DNA of 32,045 nt, taken from CAYMDS01 sp964653195 (lineage in GTDB: Bacteria; Patescibacteriota; Microgenomatia; Levybacterales; UBA12049). The position numbers were made by a program, and so were the translations under genes. This document shows, piece after piece, positions 16,764-24,357 of the stretch. The notes beneath the pieces are model-generated. The model saw nothing but the letters and a program-made list of their open reading frames with translations, ran no database searches and had not been told where the DNA came from. The stretch covers positions 1-32,045 of the forward strand of contig CAZZCX010000013.1 of the NCBI GenBank assembly GCA_964653195.1, written 5' to 3'. How positions within the stretch are numbered: the first letter of the stretch is position 1; each line of letters begins with the position of its first letter.

Positions 16764-16792
16764 TTGACTTCATCATTTCATACAATTAAAAT
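16764..16792 (+). promoter_or_regulatory. ATP synthase operon promoter
   Basis: TTGACT (16764-16769), a 17-nt spacer and TAAAAT (16787-16792). The atpB ATG is 9 nt downstream, so the leader would be only about 3 nt. This is the best complete promoter on the plus strand and fits a highly expressed operon. Confidence 0.6.
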
Positions 16793-16801
16793 TATGAGGC
16801 T

Positions 16802-17653
16802 ATGGCAGCTTTTGCTCCCGAAATTATTACTCACCTAGGACCACTTCCTATCACCAACACACTTATCCATACATTATTTGTCGACTTTATTTTGATCAGT
16901 TTAGCTATATATCTTTCCAAAAGAATTAAAATAATATCTTCGGGATTACAGACAGTTGTTGAACCAATTATTGAGAGTTTATATACCTTAACTGAAAGCA
17001 TTGCTCCCTCAAAAAAAGCCATAAAATCAATTTTTCCATTTGTTGCAACATTTTTCTTATTTATTTTTGTATCTAATTTCACAGGTTTATTACCAGGGAT
17101 TGGAACAATTGGTTTTTTTCCACAAGAAAATACACTTATTGAATCAACCCATGCTGAATCTGCCAGTCTCACAGAAACGAAAAAAACCGAACATGTATTT
17201 ATACCTATAATGCGTGGCGCGACAAGCGACATCAATGTCACCCTAGCACTATCTGTGATATCTGTGGTAGCGACACATGCCCTAAGTATCCTGATTACTG
17301 GCTGGAAGGATTACTTATCCCGCTGGTTTTCTTTCAATCCGATTAATCTATATGTAGGACTACTTGAATTAGTCGCTGAATTTACTAAAATTATATCACT
17401 ATCTTTCAGGCTATTCGGCAACATTTATGCAGGAGAAGTAGCTTTGCATACTATTTCATCGCTTTTTGCATTTCTAGCACCTATTCCGTTTCTTTTATTG
17501 GAATCATTAGTTAGTATTGTCCAGGCGTTAGTTTTTTCAATTTTAACATTGGTATTCATGTCTGTTCTTACAAAACCTCATCACGAAGCTCATGAACCAG
17601 CACAATCTCATGCTATTTTGCATGAAAATTCTGAGGAGGTGGTATTAAGATGA
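16802..17653 (+). CDS. atpB: F1Fo ATP synthase subunit a
   Basis: The Fo stator subunit forming the proton half-channels next to the c-ring. The 283-residue protein has five to six membrane segments and the essential arginine R203 in the conserved SFRLFGNIYAGEV helix. An extracytoplasmic, charged loop lies around residues 105-135. The C-terminal tail is His/Glu-rich (KPHHEAHEPAQSH). It opens the operon and its stop overlaps the atpE start as ATGA. No atpI-like gene precedes it. Confidence 0.96.
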   Translation: MAAFAPEIITHLGPLPITNTLIHTLFVDFILISLAIYLSKRIKIISSGLQTVVEPIIESLYTLTESIAPSKKAIKSIFPFVATFFLFIFVSNFTGLLPGIGTIGFFPQENTLIESTHAESASLTETKKTEHVFIPIMRGATSDINVTLALSVISVVATHALSILITGWKDYLSRWFSFNPINLYVGLLELVAEFTKIISLSFRLFGNIYAGEVALHTISSLFAFLAPIPFLLLESLVSIVQALVFSILTLVFMSVLTKPHHEAHEPAQSHAILHENSEEVVLR

Positions 17654-17856
17654 ATTTTACACTTACAGGAGGAGCCGTAATTGCTTTTGGAGGAATAGCA
17701 CCAGCGATTGCTATACTTTATATAGGAGGCAAAGCAATGGAAGCTATCGGTCGTAATCCGGAAGCCGCCGGAAAAATCCTACCACCCATGTTACTTTCTC
17801 TCGCATTTGCCGAAGCTATCGCTATTTATGCACTTATTTTGGCATTTACAGGTTAG
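17650..17856 (+). CDS. atpE: F1Fo ATP synthase subunit c
   Basis: Two membrane helices form the rotating c-ring. At 68 residues it is shorter than most (70-85). The polar loop GRNPEA (34-39) is canonical, and E55 in FAEAIAIYAL is the ion-carrying carboxylate. The first helix lacks the glutamine expected for sodium binding, so proton coupling is more likely. The usual GxGxGxG packing motif is replaced by G-I-A-P-A-I-A (15-21). It has a strong Shine-Dalgarno (GAGGAGGTGG) inside the end of atpB, which suits the high copy number of c. Confidence 0.95.
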   Translation: MNFTLTGGAVIAFGGIAPAIAILYIGGKAMEAIGRNPEAAGKILPPMLLSLAFAEAIAIYALILAFTG

Positions 17857-17859
17857 AAA

Positions 17860-17926
17860 TTAAAAGCCGAAAGTCAAAAGTTTTACCTTTCCAATTTACA
17901 AGGTATTTTTGACTTTTGCATTTTGA
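17860..17926. repeat. Inverted pair of heptanucleotide tracts between atpE and atpF
   Basis: The left tract is TTAAAAG, CCGAAAG, TCAAAAG (17860-17880). The right tract, read on the other strand, is TCAAAAT, GCAAAAG, TCAAAAA (17906-17926). They contain a perfect 10-bp inverted repeat, AAAGTCAAAA at 17870-17879 against TTTTGACTTT at 17907-17916, so the transcript could fold. The unit matches the TCAAARR heptamers in murT. Confidence 0.7.
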
Positions 17927-17928
17927 TT

Positions 17929-17934
17929 TATAAT
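17929..17934 (+). promoter_or_regulatory. Possible internal promoter before atpF
   Basis: A perfect TATAAT is followed by 7 nt and the atpF ATG, the same leaderless geometry as gatC. TTTTGA at 17907-17912 could serve as a -35 with a 16-nt spacer. It would let the rest of the operon be expressed separately from atpB and atpE. Confidence 0.4.
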
Positions 17935-17941
17935 TAACAAT

Positions 17942-18448
17942 ATGGAAATTTTAAATAATTTTGGATTTGAACCTATTTTGTTTTTTGCACAAATTGTCAA
18001 TTTTTTGATTATTTATTTGGTACTTAAAAAATTTCTTTATAAGCCTCTTCTTAAAGTTTTGAATGATCGAAAGCATAAAATTGAGGAAGGATTAAAAAGT
18101 GCTGAAGAATCAAATAGACTACTTAAAGAAACCATCGACAAAGAACAAGAAATACTAAAAAATGCTCAATTAGATGCAAAAAAGTTGCTAGTTGATGCGA
18201 AAGCAAAACATGATGCGATATTACAGGAAGCTGAAATAGAAACTAAAAAACGCATAGAAAGAATGCTTTTAGACGCTAGAGTTCAAATAAAAATGGATAC
18301 AGCGGCTGCTGAAAAAAGATTGACACAAGAAATTACCAATTTATCATCACGCTTGCTCCATGAGTCTCTAACCGGTTTTTTTACATCAGAGGATCAGGAC
18401 TTAATTGTTAAAAAAGCTTTAAAAAATTTGAAAAAAAAGGTGGATTAA
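17942..18448 (+). CDS. atpF: F1Fo ATP synthase subunit b
   Basis: The peripheral stalk subunit. The 168-residue protein has one N-terminal membrane helix (about 12-30, FFAQIVNFLIIYLVL) followed by a long, charged, Ala/Lys/Glu-rich coiled coil that reaches up to F1. A helical C-terminal end (TFFTSEDQDL region) would contact the delta domain. The length is typical and there is a single b gene. It precedes atpA by only 3 nt, with no atpH between them, which is the position where atpH normally sits. Confidence 0.94.
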   Translation: MEILNNFGFEPILFFAQIVNFLIIYLVLKKFLYKPLLKVLNDRKHKIEEGLKSAEESNRLLKETIDKEQEILKNAQLDAKKLLVDAKAKHDAILQEAEIETKKRIERMLLDARVQIKMDTAAAEKRLTQEITNLSSRLLHESLTGFFTSEDQDLIVKKALKNLKKKVD

Positions 18449-18451
18449 AAA

Positions 18452-20401
18452 ATGGCTAATTATGATACTACCAACATTTTAAAAGAAAGCACAACTCAGG
18501 GACAGCTTGATGATAAAAAAATAAAAAACATCACAAATAGCCTCGACAAGATTTCATTAAAAAAATATCTAAAAATACTTAAAAAAAATCAGCAAACAAA
18601 AAATGTAACTGTAAATGTACCTGTGAGTAAAAAAGACACTTACATACAAGAGCTAACGGATTTATTTCCTGGTAAAACAATAATTGTTAAAGAGGATCCT
18701 AGCTTACTTTTAGGAATTAAAATTGAAACCGGAGATGAAATACTGGATCTCAGCTTAAAGCATGAATTTGAAAACCTCTTAGAATATATAAATAAAGCTG
18801 ATAATTCCGAATCAGTTTCTGCAAATGTCTCAGAAGAAAACATTATTAAACAACTTGAGAATCGCTTAAGCTCATATTCATCAATGAATGAGCATGAATT
18901 TGAAAATATAGGAAGAGTGGAAAAAAACAGTGATGGTGTAATCCTGGCAAGTGGACTTTCAAAAGTAGCCATGGGAGAACTTGTAAGCTTTACAGGTGAA
19001 GAAAACAAGAACATAAAAGGGTTTGTCTTAAATCTAACTGAAGATATCGCATCAATTATATTGCTAGGTTCCAGCACCTCTATTAAAGAAGGTGACATCG
19101 TAAAAAGAACGAAAACTCATTTAAGTATTCCAGTTAATGATGAACTTATAGGTCGAGTTGTAGATGCCCAAGGACTTCCTCTTGACGGCAAAACAGGTAT
19201 CAAAAACGGTAAATTAATGGCACTCGAACGTATAGCAGTTGGAGTTGTAGATAGAGAACCTGTAAATACACCTCTAAAAACCGGCATAAAAGCAATTGAC
19301 TCAATGATTCCTATAGGAAGAGGACAAAGAGAACTTATTATTGGAGATAGAGGAATCGGAAAAACAGCTATTGCAATAGATACAATAATAAATCAGAGAA
19401 TATTTCACAAATCTACTAAATCCAAATCCGAACCTCCTAAGCATCCGGGGGCTGAAAATCAAAAGCCTGTAATTTGTGTATATGTAGCAATCGGCCAAAA
19501 ACAAAGTTCGATAGCACAAATCATAGAAACTTTAAGGGAGAATGGTGCGATGGAATATACAATTGTTGTCGCTGCACCTTCCAGCGCACCCGCTGCTTTA
19601 CAATACCTAGCACCATACGCAGGATCTGCAATAGCAGAATACTTTATGGAAAAAGGCCAGGATGTATTAATAGTTTATGATGATCTCACTAAACATGCAT
19701 GGGCATATAGACAATTATCTCTCGTCCTGAACCGCCCGGCTGGTAGAGAAGCATATCCCGGTGATATATTTTATCTTCATAGTAGACTCCTAGAGAGAGC
19801 AGTTAAACTTAATAAAAAAAATGGAGGTGGCTCCATCACTGCACTTCCTATTATAGAAACCCAAGCAAGCGACATGTCAGCATATATACCCACAAATGTT
19901 ATTTCAATCACAGATGGACAAATTTATCTCGAGCAAAGTCTCTTCAATATAGGTATAAGACCCGCAATAAATCCTGGCAATTCTGTTTCCAGAGTCGGCG
20001 GAGCAGCACAAACTAAAGCGATTAAATCTGTCGCCGGTAAGCTCCGGCTTGAACTAGCTCAATATAACTCACTTGCAGCCTTTGCTCAATTTGGCAGCGA
20101 ATTAGATGACTCAACTCTAAAGCAGCTTGAGCGTGGTAAAAGAATTGTCGAAATTCTTAATCAACCACAATTCAGTCCTATGCCTGAATCTTTGGAGATA
20201 ATAAGTATTTGGGCAGCTACTTCGGGATTGTTAGATGATATCCCAATTGAAAAAATATCTGACTTTGAAAAAAGTCTACATGATTATTTCACTTTACATG
20301 AAAAACAATTATTGATTGACCTGGATTCAGGTGAAAAATTATCCGATAAAACACTAGAATCATTAAGAAAGTCTGGAGAACAATTCAAAAAATCTTTTTA
20401 A
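18452..20401 (+). CDS. atpA: ATP synthase alpha subunit with an N-terminal delta-subunit-like domain
   Basis: At 649 residues it is about 140 longer than a normal alpha subunit. Residues about 125-649 are a complete alpha: IGRVEKNSDGVI near 153, Walker A GDRGIGKT (298-305), the VAIGQK segment, and the SVSRVGGAAQTKA arginine-finger region. Residues about 50-113 match the C-terminal domain of the delta subunit (AtpH): a beta-rich NVTVNVPV start, then EDPSLLLGIKIETGDEILD and a closing helix. Residues 1-50 are charged helix, too short for the normal delta N-terminal bundle. No separate atpH exists in the operon. An insertion of about 20 residues (KSTKSKSEPPKHPGAENQK) follows the P-loop helix. It has a Shine-Dalgarno (AAGGTGGA) in the atpF end. 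Confidence 0.95.
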   Translation: MANYDTTNILKESTTQGQLDDKKIKNITNSLDKISLKKYLKILKKNQQTKNVTVNVPVSKKDTYIQELTDLFPGKTIIVKEDPSLLLGIKIETGDEILDLSLKHEFENLLEYINKADNSESVSANVSEENIIKQLENRLSSYSSMNEHEFENIGRVEKNSDGVILASGLSKVAMGELVSFTGEENKNIKGFVLNLTEDIASIILLGSSTSIKEGDIVKRTKTHLSIPVNDELIGRVVDAQGLPLDGKTGIKNGKLMALERIAVGVVDREPVNTPLKTGIKAIDSMIPIGRGQRELIIGDRGIGKTAIAIDTIINQRIFHKSTKSKSEPPKHPGAENQKPVICVYVAIGQKQSSIAQIIETLRENGAMEYTIVVAAPSSAPAALQYLAPYAGSAIAEYFMEKGQDVLIVYDDLTKHAWAYRQLSLVLNRPAGREAYPGDIFYLHSRLLERAVKLNKKNGGGSITALPIIETQASDMSAYIPTNVISITDGQIYLEQSLFNIGIRPAINPGNSVSRVGGAAQTKAIKSVAGKLRLELAQYNSLAAFAQFGSELDDSTLKQLERGKRIVEILNQPQFSPMPESLEIISIWAATSGLLDDIPIEKISDFEKSLHDYFTLHEKQLLIDLDSGEKLSDKTLESLRKSGEQFKKSF

Positions 20402-20467
20402 ATCAATTTAACTAATTAACTTAACAAATGATTTGATCTTTACTTTATACATTGTACTTATAAATAT

Positions 20468-21334
20468 ATGGCAAGTATTTTAGCTTTAAAAGGTAGAATA
20501 AAAGCAGCACAAAATGTGTCTAAAACCACAAAGGCTCTGCAGATGATATCTGCATCTAAAATGAAAAAGGCACAAAATGCAGTCATCGCAACTAGACCGT
20601 ACGTAAATAAACTTCAGGAGATATCTGGATTAATAGGTGCTTCTAGCAAAGAAAACTATACACATCCTTACCTTACTCCAAGAAAAAGTACTGGAAAAAC
20701 GCTATTACTGGCATTTTCTCCCGATAAAGGACTTTGTGGAGGCTTAGTCACTAATCTAATCCGTGAATTCCTATTATTTAAAAAAAGTACTGAAAAAGAT
20801 ATTCAATATATTGTTGTAGGAAAAAAACTTGAAGGCAGAATAATTCAGGTAAGCAGAGAAATTATTGCTTCTTTCTCCTTTGGAAGTACAGTACCCGATT
20901 TTCAGATGGTGTATCCGCTTATACAGTTAATTGACGATTATTATATAAACCAAAAAGTTGATTCCGTTAAAGTCCTAATGACAGAATACAAAGGAGTTTT
21001 TATGCAATCACCGAAAATTAAAACAATTCTACCCATAGAATTTCCGGCAGAAGAGAAAACTCCTGAAAGCGTTTATACTGCTTTCGAGCCTTCAAAAGAT
21101 CTAATCCTGAATTCACTTCTAACACACTATCTGCAAATGACTATCTATTTATTTCTCATTGAGAGCTTTGTATCTGAACAGGCTGCGAGAATGATAGCAA
21201 TGCAAAATGCTACCTCAAACGCTCATGATATTATTGATACTCTGGAAATGGAGTATAATAAAACACGGCAAGCGAAAATCACAAGTGAAATTCTCGATAT
21301 AAGTAGTAGTGCCATGACAAAAAGAATGGAATAA
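20468..21334 (+). CDS. atpG: F1Fo ATP synthase subunit gamma
   Basis: The central rotor shaft that couples c-ring rotation to catalysis. The 288-residue protein shows both conserved coiled-coil ends: ILALKGRIKAAQNVSKTTKA with MISASKMKKAQ at the N terminus, and ARMIAMQNATSNAHD followed by the NKTRQAKIT...EI segment at the C terminus. The central Rossmann-like part includes SPDKGLCGGLVTNL. The length is normal. It follows atpA after a 66-nt gap and precedes atpD by 4 nt. Confidence 0.96.
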   Translation: MASILALKGRIKAAQNVSKTTKALQMISASKMKKAQNAVIATRPYVNKLQEISGLIGASSKENYTHPYLTPRKSTGKTLLLAFSPDKGLCGGLVTNLIREFLLFKKSTEKDIQYIVVGKKLEGRIIQVSREIIASFSFGSTVPDFQMVYPLIQLIDDYYINQKVDSVKVLMTEYKGVFMQSPKIKTILPIEFPAEEKTPESVYTAFEPSKDLILNSLLTHYLQMTIYLFLIESFVSEQAARMIAMQNATSNAHDIIDTLEMEYNKTRQAKITSEILDISSSAMTKRME

Positions 21335-21338
21335 ATAT

Positions 21339-22736
21339 ATGCCACAAAACGATAAAAAAAACATAGGTATTATTACTGGAATTGCTGGTCCGGTAGTGGA
21401 TATATATTTTGAAGGCATTTTACCTTCAGTTTTTGAGGCTTTAGAAGTTAAGACACCCGACGGAAAAATCCTCACGATGGAAGTACAATTTTTGACAGGT
21501 GATAAAGAAGTAAAAGCCATAGCATTCGGAGTTACTGATGGATTAAATCGAGGAATGGAAGTTCTGCGAACAGGTAGCCCTATAAAAGTTCCGACAGGCG
21601 AAAAAACACTTGGAAGAATTTTTGATGTTTTAGGTAAACCAATCGATGGGAAATCGTTTGATTCAAAAAATGTTCTGTTCGAACCTATCCACAAAGACCC
21701 ACCACTTCTAATCGAACAGGAGACAAAACCCCAAATTCTGGAGACAGGAATGAAGGTAATTGATCTAATAGCTCCATTTGCAAAAGGAGGAAAGACAGCA
21801 GCTTTCGGAGGGGCAGGAGTTGGCAAAACAGTTATTGTAAAAGAGTTAATTAGAAATATAGCGATGGTTCACAAAGGTCATTCTGTCTTTGCAGGCGTGG
21901 GTGAACGTACAAGAGAAGGCACTGATTTATGGCTTGAGATGATAGAAGCAAAAGTTATGGATAAAACAGTTATGGTTTATGGTCAAATGAATGAACCACC
22001 GGGAAATAGGTTACGCGTAGCACTGACAGCACTTACCATGGCCGAATATTTTAGAGATGAAAAAAATGAAGACGTATTGTTATTTATTGATAACGTTTTC
22101 CGTTTCGCCCAAGCAGGATCGGAAGTTTCAGCACTTCTTGGAAGAATGCCGTCAGCCGTAGGTTATCAGCCCACACTGGCACAAGAAATTGGAGCGCTAC
22201 AAGAAAGAATAACCTCAACTAATAAAGGTTCTATTACATCAGTTCAAGCAGTTTATGTACCCGCTGATGATTATACTGATCCTGCTCCGGTTACAATATT
22301 TGCACACCTTGACTCGACAATTACACTTGAGAGGTCTCTGGCTGAACAAGGTTTATATCCCGCTGTAGATCCGCTTACTTCATCATCACGTATACTTGAT
22401 CCAAATATTGTTGGTCAAGAGCATTATAACGTAGCCCGTGCTGTACAAAAAGTTTTACAACGCTATAAAGACCTGCAGGATATTATTGCGATTCTGGGTG
22501 TCGATGAATTGTCTGATGAAGATAAGCTAGTAGTAGCGAGAGCCAGAAAAATTCAGAGATTCCTTACACAACCGATGTTCGTAGCTGAAGCCTTTACAGG
22601 CCAAAAAGGAAAATACGTAAAAGCTCAAGATACTGTTAATGGTTTTAAGGAACTGCTTGAAGGAAAATACGATCACCTGCCGGAGCAAGCATTCTATATG
22701 ATCGGCACAATAGATGAAGCTGAACAAAATAAATAG
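21339..22736 (+). CDS. atpD: F1Fo ATP synthase subunit beta
   Basis: The catalytic subunit of F1. The 465-residue protein has the N-terminal beta barrel (IGIITGIAGPVVDIYF), Walker A GGAGVGKT (157-164), the GERTREG loop with the catalytic glutamate, Walker B LLFIDNVFRFAQAG, the ALLGRMPSAVGYQPTL segment and the C-terminal DELSDEDKLVV region (DELSEED in most homologues). The length is normal and all catalytic positions look intact. It begins 4 nt after atpG without an obvious Shine-Dalgarno, so it is likely co-translated with atpG. Confidence 0.98.
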   Translation: MPQNDKKNIGIITGIAGPVVDIYFEGILPSVFEALEVKTPDGKILTMEVQFLTGDKEVKAIAFGVTDGLNRGMEVLRTGSPIKVPTGEKTLGRIFDVLGKPIDGKSFDSKNVLFEPIHKDPPLLIEQETKPQILETGMKVIDLIAPFAKGGKTAAFGGAGVGKTVIVKELIRNIAMVHKGHSVFAGVGERTREGTDLWLEMIEAKVMDKTVMVYGQMNEPPGNRLRVALTALTMAEYFRDEKNEDVLLFIDNVFRFAQAGSEVSALLGRMPSAVGYQPTLAQEIGALQERITSTNKGSITSVQAVYVPADDYTDPAPVTIFAHLDSTITLERSLAEQGLYPAVDPLTSSSRILDPNIVGQEHYNVARAVQKVLQRYKDLQDIIAILGVDELSDEDKLVVARARKIQRFLTQPMFVAEAFTGQKGKYVKAQDTVNGFKELLEGKYDHLPEQAFYMIGTIDEAEQNK

Positions 22737-22792
22737 TTTATACTTTTTATTGCTTTATCATCTAGCATATTTTAAATCTCATATAACCACAT

Positions 22793-23209
22793 ATGTTACT
22801 CAACGTTATTACACCCGAAAAATCCATACTGCAAGAAGAAATTGACGAATTGCAGGTTCCTACTGCCTCAGGTCAAATAGGAATTTTACCTCACCATGTA
22901 AATTTGGTTACAATGCTCACGCCGGGCGAACTTATAATTAAAATGGGTGATAAAGAAAAAGTATTTGCTATAATAGGAGGATTTTTACAAGTTCACAATA
23001 ATAACATTTCTATTTTAGCTGATTATGCTGCATCAGCTGATGATATAGATATCGATGATGCATTGGAAGCACAAAAGCGAGCAGAAGAAGTGTTGAAACG
23101 AGGTAGAGAAGCGGTTTCTGAACGTGATTTTGCAATGGCAGAAGCTGAACTCCGCAAATCAATTCTTCATATAAATGTTGGTACAAAAAGAAAAAGAAGA
23201 AACATATAA
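22793..23209 (+). CDS. atpC: F1Fo ATP synthase subunit epsilon
   Basis: Binds the gamma foot and the c-ring and can inhibit ATP hydrolysis. The 138-residue protein has the N-terminal beta sandwich (NVITPEKSI, VPTASGQIGILPHHVNLVTML, GGFLQVHNNNISILAD) and a C-terminal helical hairpin rich in charged residues (DIDDALEAQKRAEEV...AMAEAELRKSI). Both domains are present. It ends the operon and its stop is 6 nt from the stop of the convergent methyltransferase gene; no terminator hairpin is visible in that gap. Confidence 0.95.
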   Translation: MLLNVITPEKSILQEEIDELQVPTASGQIGILPHHVNLVTMLTPGELIIKMGDKEKVFAIIGGFLQVHNNNISILADYAASADDIDIDDALEAQKRAEEVLKRGREAVSERDFAMAEAELRKSILHINVGTKRKRRNI

Positions 23210-23215
23210 TACTTT

Positions 23216-24100
23216 TTATACGTTTGACCAACGTGCGAAAATTCCTGTAGAGAGCATTCTATCAGAATTTTTCTCTTTCAAAGCTAATTCTCCATAATCA
23301 ATATTTCCAGAGAGATTATAATCCGACAGTAAATTCTTAAGCATTAAGGCAGAAGCGCTGATAGCATATGCATTTACTAGAAAAAATATAGGTGTGCTTG
23401 AGAGTAGCTTCATGCATAGATTTAGTAATTTAGGTAAATTGTCATATATATCCCACACCTCACCATTTGGACCATGGCCATAAATAGGAGGATCCATTAT
23501 GATCCCATCATAGTGTACTCCCCTCCTCACCTCACGATTTACAAACTTCATTACATCATCTATTATCCAACGGATTGCCTTCTCATCAATTCCTGATGCC
23601 AGCTGATTTTCTCTTGCCCATCCAATTGCCGGGCGTGATGCATCTACATGGGTTACTCTAGCGCCTGCTTTAGTGCAAACTAAACTAGCAACTCCTGTAT
23701 AACCAAATAAGTTAAGTACATTTATTTGCTTATTGATATTTCTGAATCTTACTTTTTCTGACTTGATTCGTTCTTCAAGCCACTTCCATTGCTCTGCTTG
23801 CTCAGGGAAAATACCGGTATGCTTAAAAGGTGTAAGCTTGAGCCATAATCTTAAATCATTGTAGTTAATTTGCCATTTCTCGGGAATAGTTACATTATTA
23901 ACCCATCTTCCTTTTTCTAATTTGAAGTTAGAAGTCTCAAAAACTCCATGAGCGTTACCCCATTCAATGTTTTGGTGTGGTTTCCATATCGCTTGAGGGT
24001 CGGGACGCGATAATATGTATTTACCGAATTTCTCAAGTCTCCTACCGTTACCTGAATCTAATAGCTCATATTCTTGCCAATTCGGATATAGTACCTGCAT
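23216..24100 (-). CDS. Class I SAM-dependent methyltransferase, RlmI-like family
   Basis: A 294-residue protein of the group related to 23S rRNA methyltransferases RlmI/RlmK (Methyltrans_SAM type). The SAM-binding motif NLFGYTGVASL (130-140) is followed by HVDAS (151-155), then DGIIMDPPIYGHGPNGEVW from residue 198 with the DPP motif. The N-terminal part has the family pattern SRPDPQAIW and HTGIFPEQAEQW. I see no cysteine at the catalytic position expected of m5C enzymes, so base, site and even an RNA substrate are uncertain. The ATG follows a TATAAT by 11 nt. It is convergent with atpC. Confidence 0.85.
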   Translation of the reverse strand: MQVLYPNWQEYELLDSGNGRRLEKFGKYILSRPDPQAIWKPHQNIEWGNAHGVFETSNFKLEKGRWVNNVTIPEKWQINYNDLRLWLKLTPFKHTGIFPEQAEQWKWLEERIKSEKVRFRNINKQINVLNLFGYTGVASLVCTKAGARVTHVDASRPAIGWARENQLASGIDEKAIRWIIDDVMKFVNREVRRGVHYDGIIMDPPIYGHGPNGEVWDIYDNLPKLLNLCMKLLSSTPIFFLVNAYAISASALMLKNLLSDYNLSGNIDYGELALKEKNSDRMLSTGIFARWSNV

Positions 24101-24111
24101 AATTTAATACT

Positions 24112-24117
24112 ATTATA
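24112..24117 (-). promoter_or_regulatory. -10 box of the methyltransferase gene
   Basis: Minus-strand TATAAT, 11 nt before the ATG, with no Shine-Dalgarno; the predicted leader is about 4 nt. No good -35 is seen. Confidence 0.4.
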
Positions 24118-24232
24118 CTATAAACTTTTGTCTATCTTTAACTTCTGCATTTGCCATTATTGATTAAATTTCATACAATTAGCTTGAAATACTTGTTACT
24201 GTTTGAGCGATAATTAGGTAACTAATAAATAT

Positions 24233-24262
24233 TTGAGAGTTTTAATTTTGTTGAATTACTGT
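24233..24262 (+). promoter_or_regulatory. Likely tRNA-Thr promoter
   Basis: TTGAGA (24233-24238), an 18-nt spacer and TACTGT (24257-24262), 10 nt before tRNA-Thr. The boxes are moderate matches. The remaining sequence of the gap (24118-24232) holds nothing I recognise. Confidence 0.35.
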
Positions 24263-24272
24263 ATTACTAAAT

Positions 24273-24344
24273 GCCGATGTGGCTCAGTGGTAGAGCAATG
24301 CTTTCGTAAAGCATGGGTCGTGGGTTCGACTCCCGCCATCGGCT
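24273..24344 (+). tRNA. tRNA-Thr (anticodon CGT)
   Basis: A 72-nt cloverleaf. The acceptor GCCGATG pairs with CATCGGC, with discriminator T. The D arm contains GGCTCAGTGGTAGAGC. The anticodon stem ATGCT/AGCAT closes TTCGTAA with anticodon CGT, reading ACG. The T arm contains GGGTTCGACTCCC. CCA is not encoded. The next gene starts 14 nt downstream. Confidence 0.96.
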
Positions 24345-24357
24345 CTTATTTTTAATT

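Noticed and set aside
18640..19098. Open frame of 152 codons antisense to the start of atpA
   Set aside because: Ser/Phe-rich translation typical of reverse-strand reading of Lys/Glu-rich coding sequence; no independent support.
21215..21826. Open frame of 203 codons antisense to atpG/atpD
   Set aside because: It lies wholly opposite two certain genes, shows no recognisable domain and has no start context; it is a by-product of conserved coding on the other strand.
24313..24357. Upstream extension of the Ig-like protein into tRNA-Thr
   Set aside because: The earlier in-frame ATG lies inside the tRNA anticodon/T-arm region; the first start after the tRNA, ATG 24358, is the sensible one.
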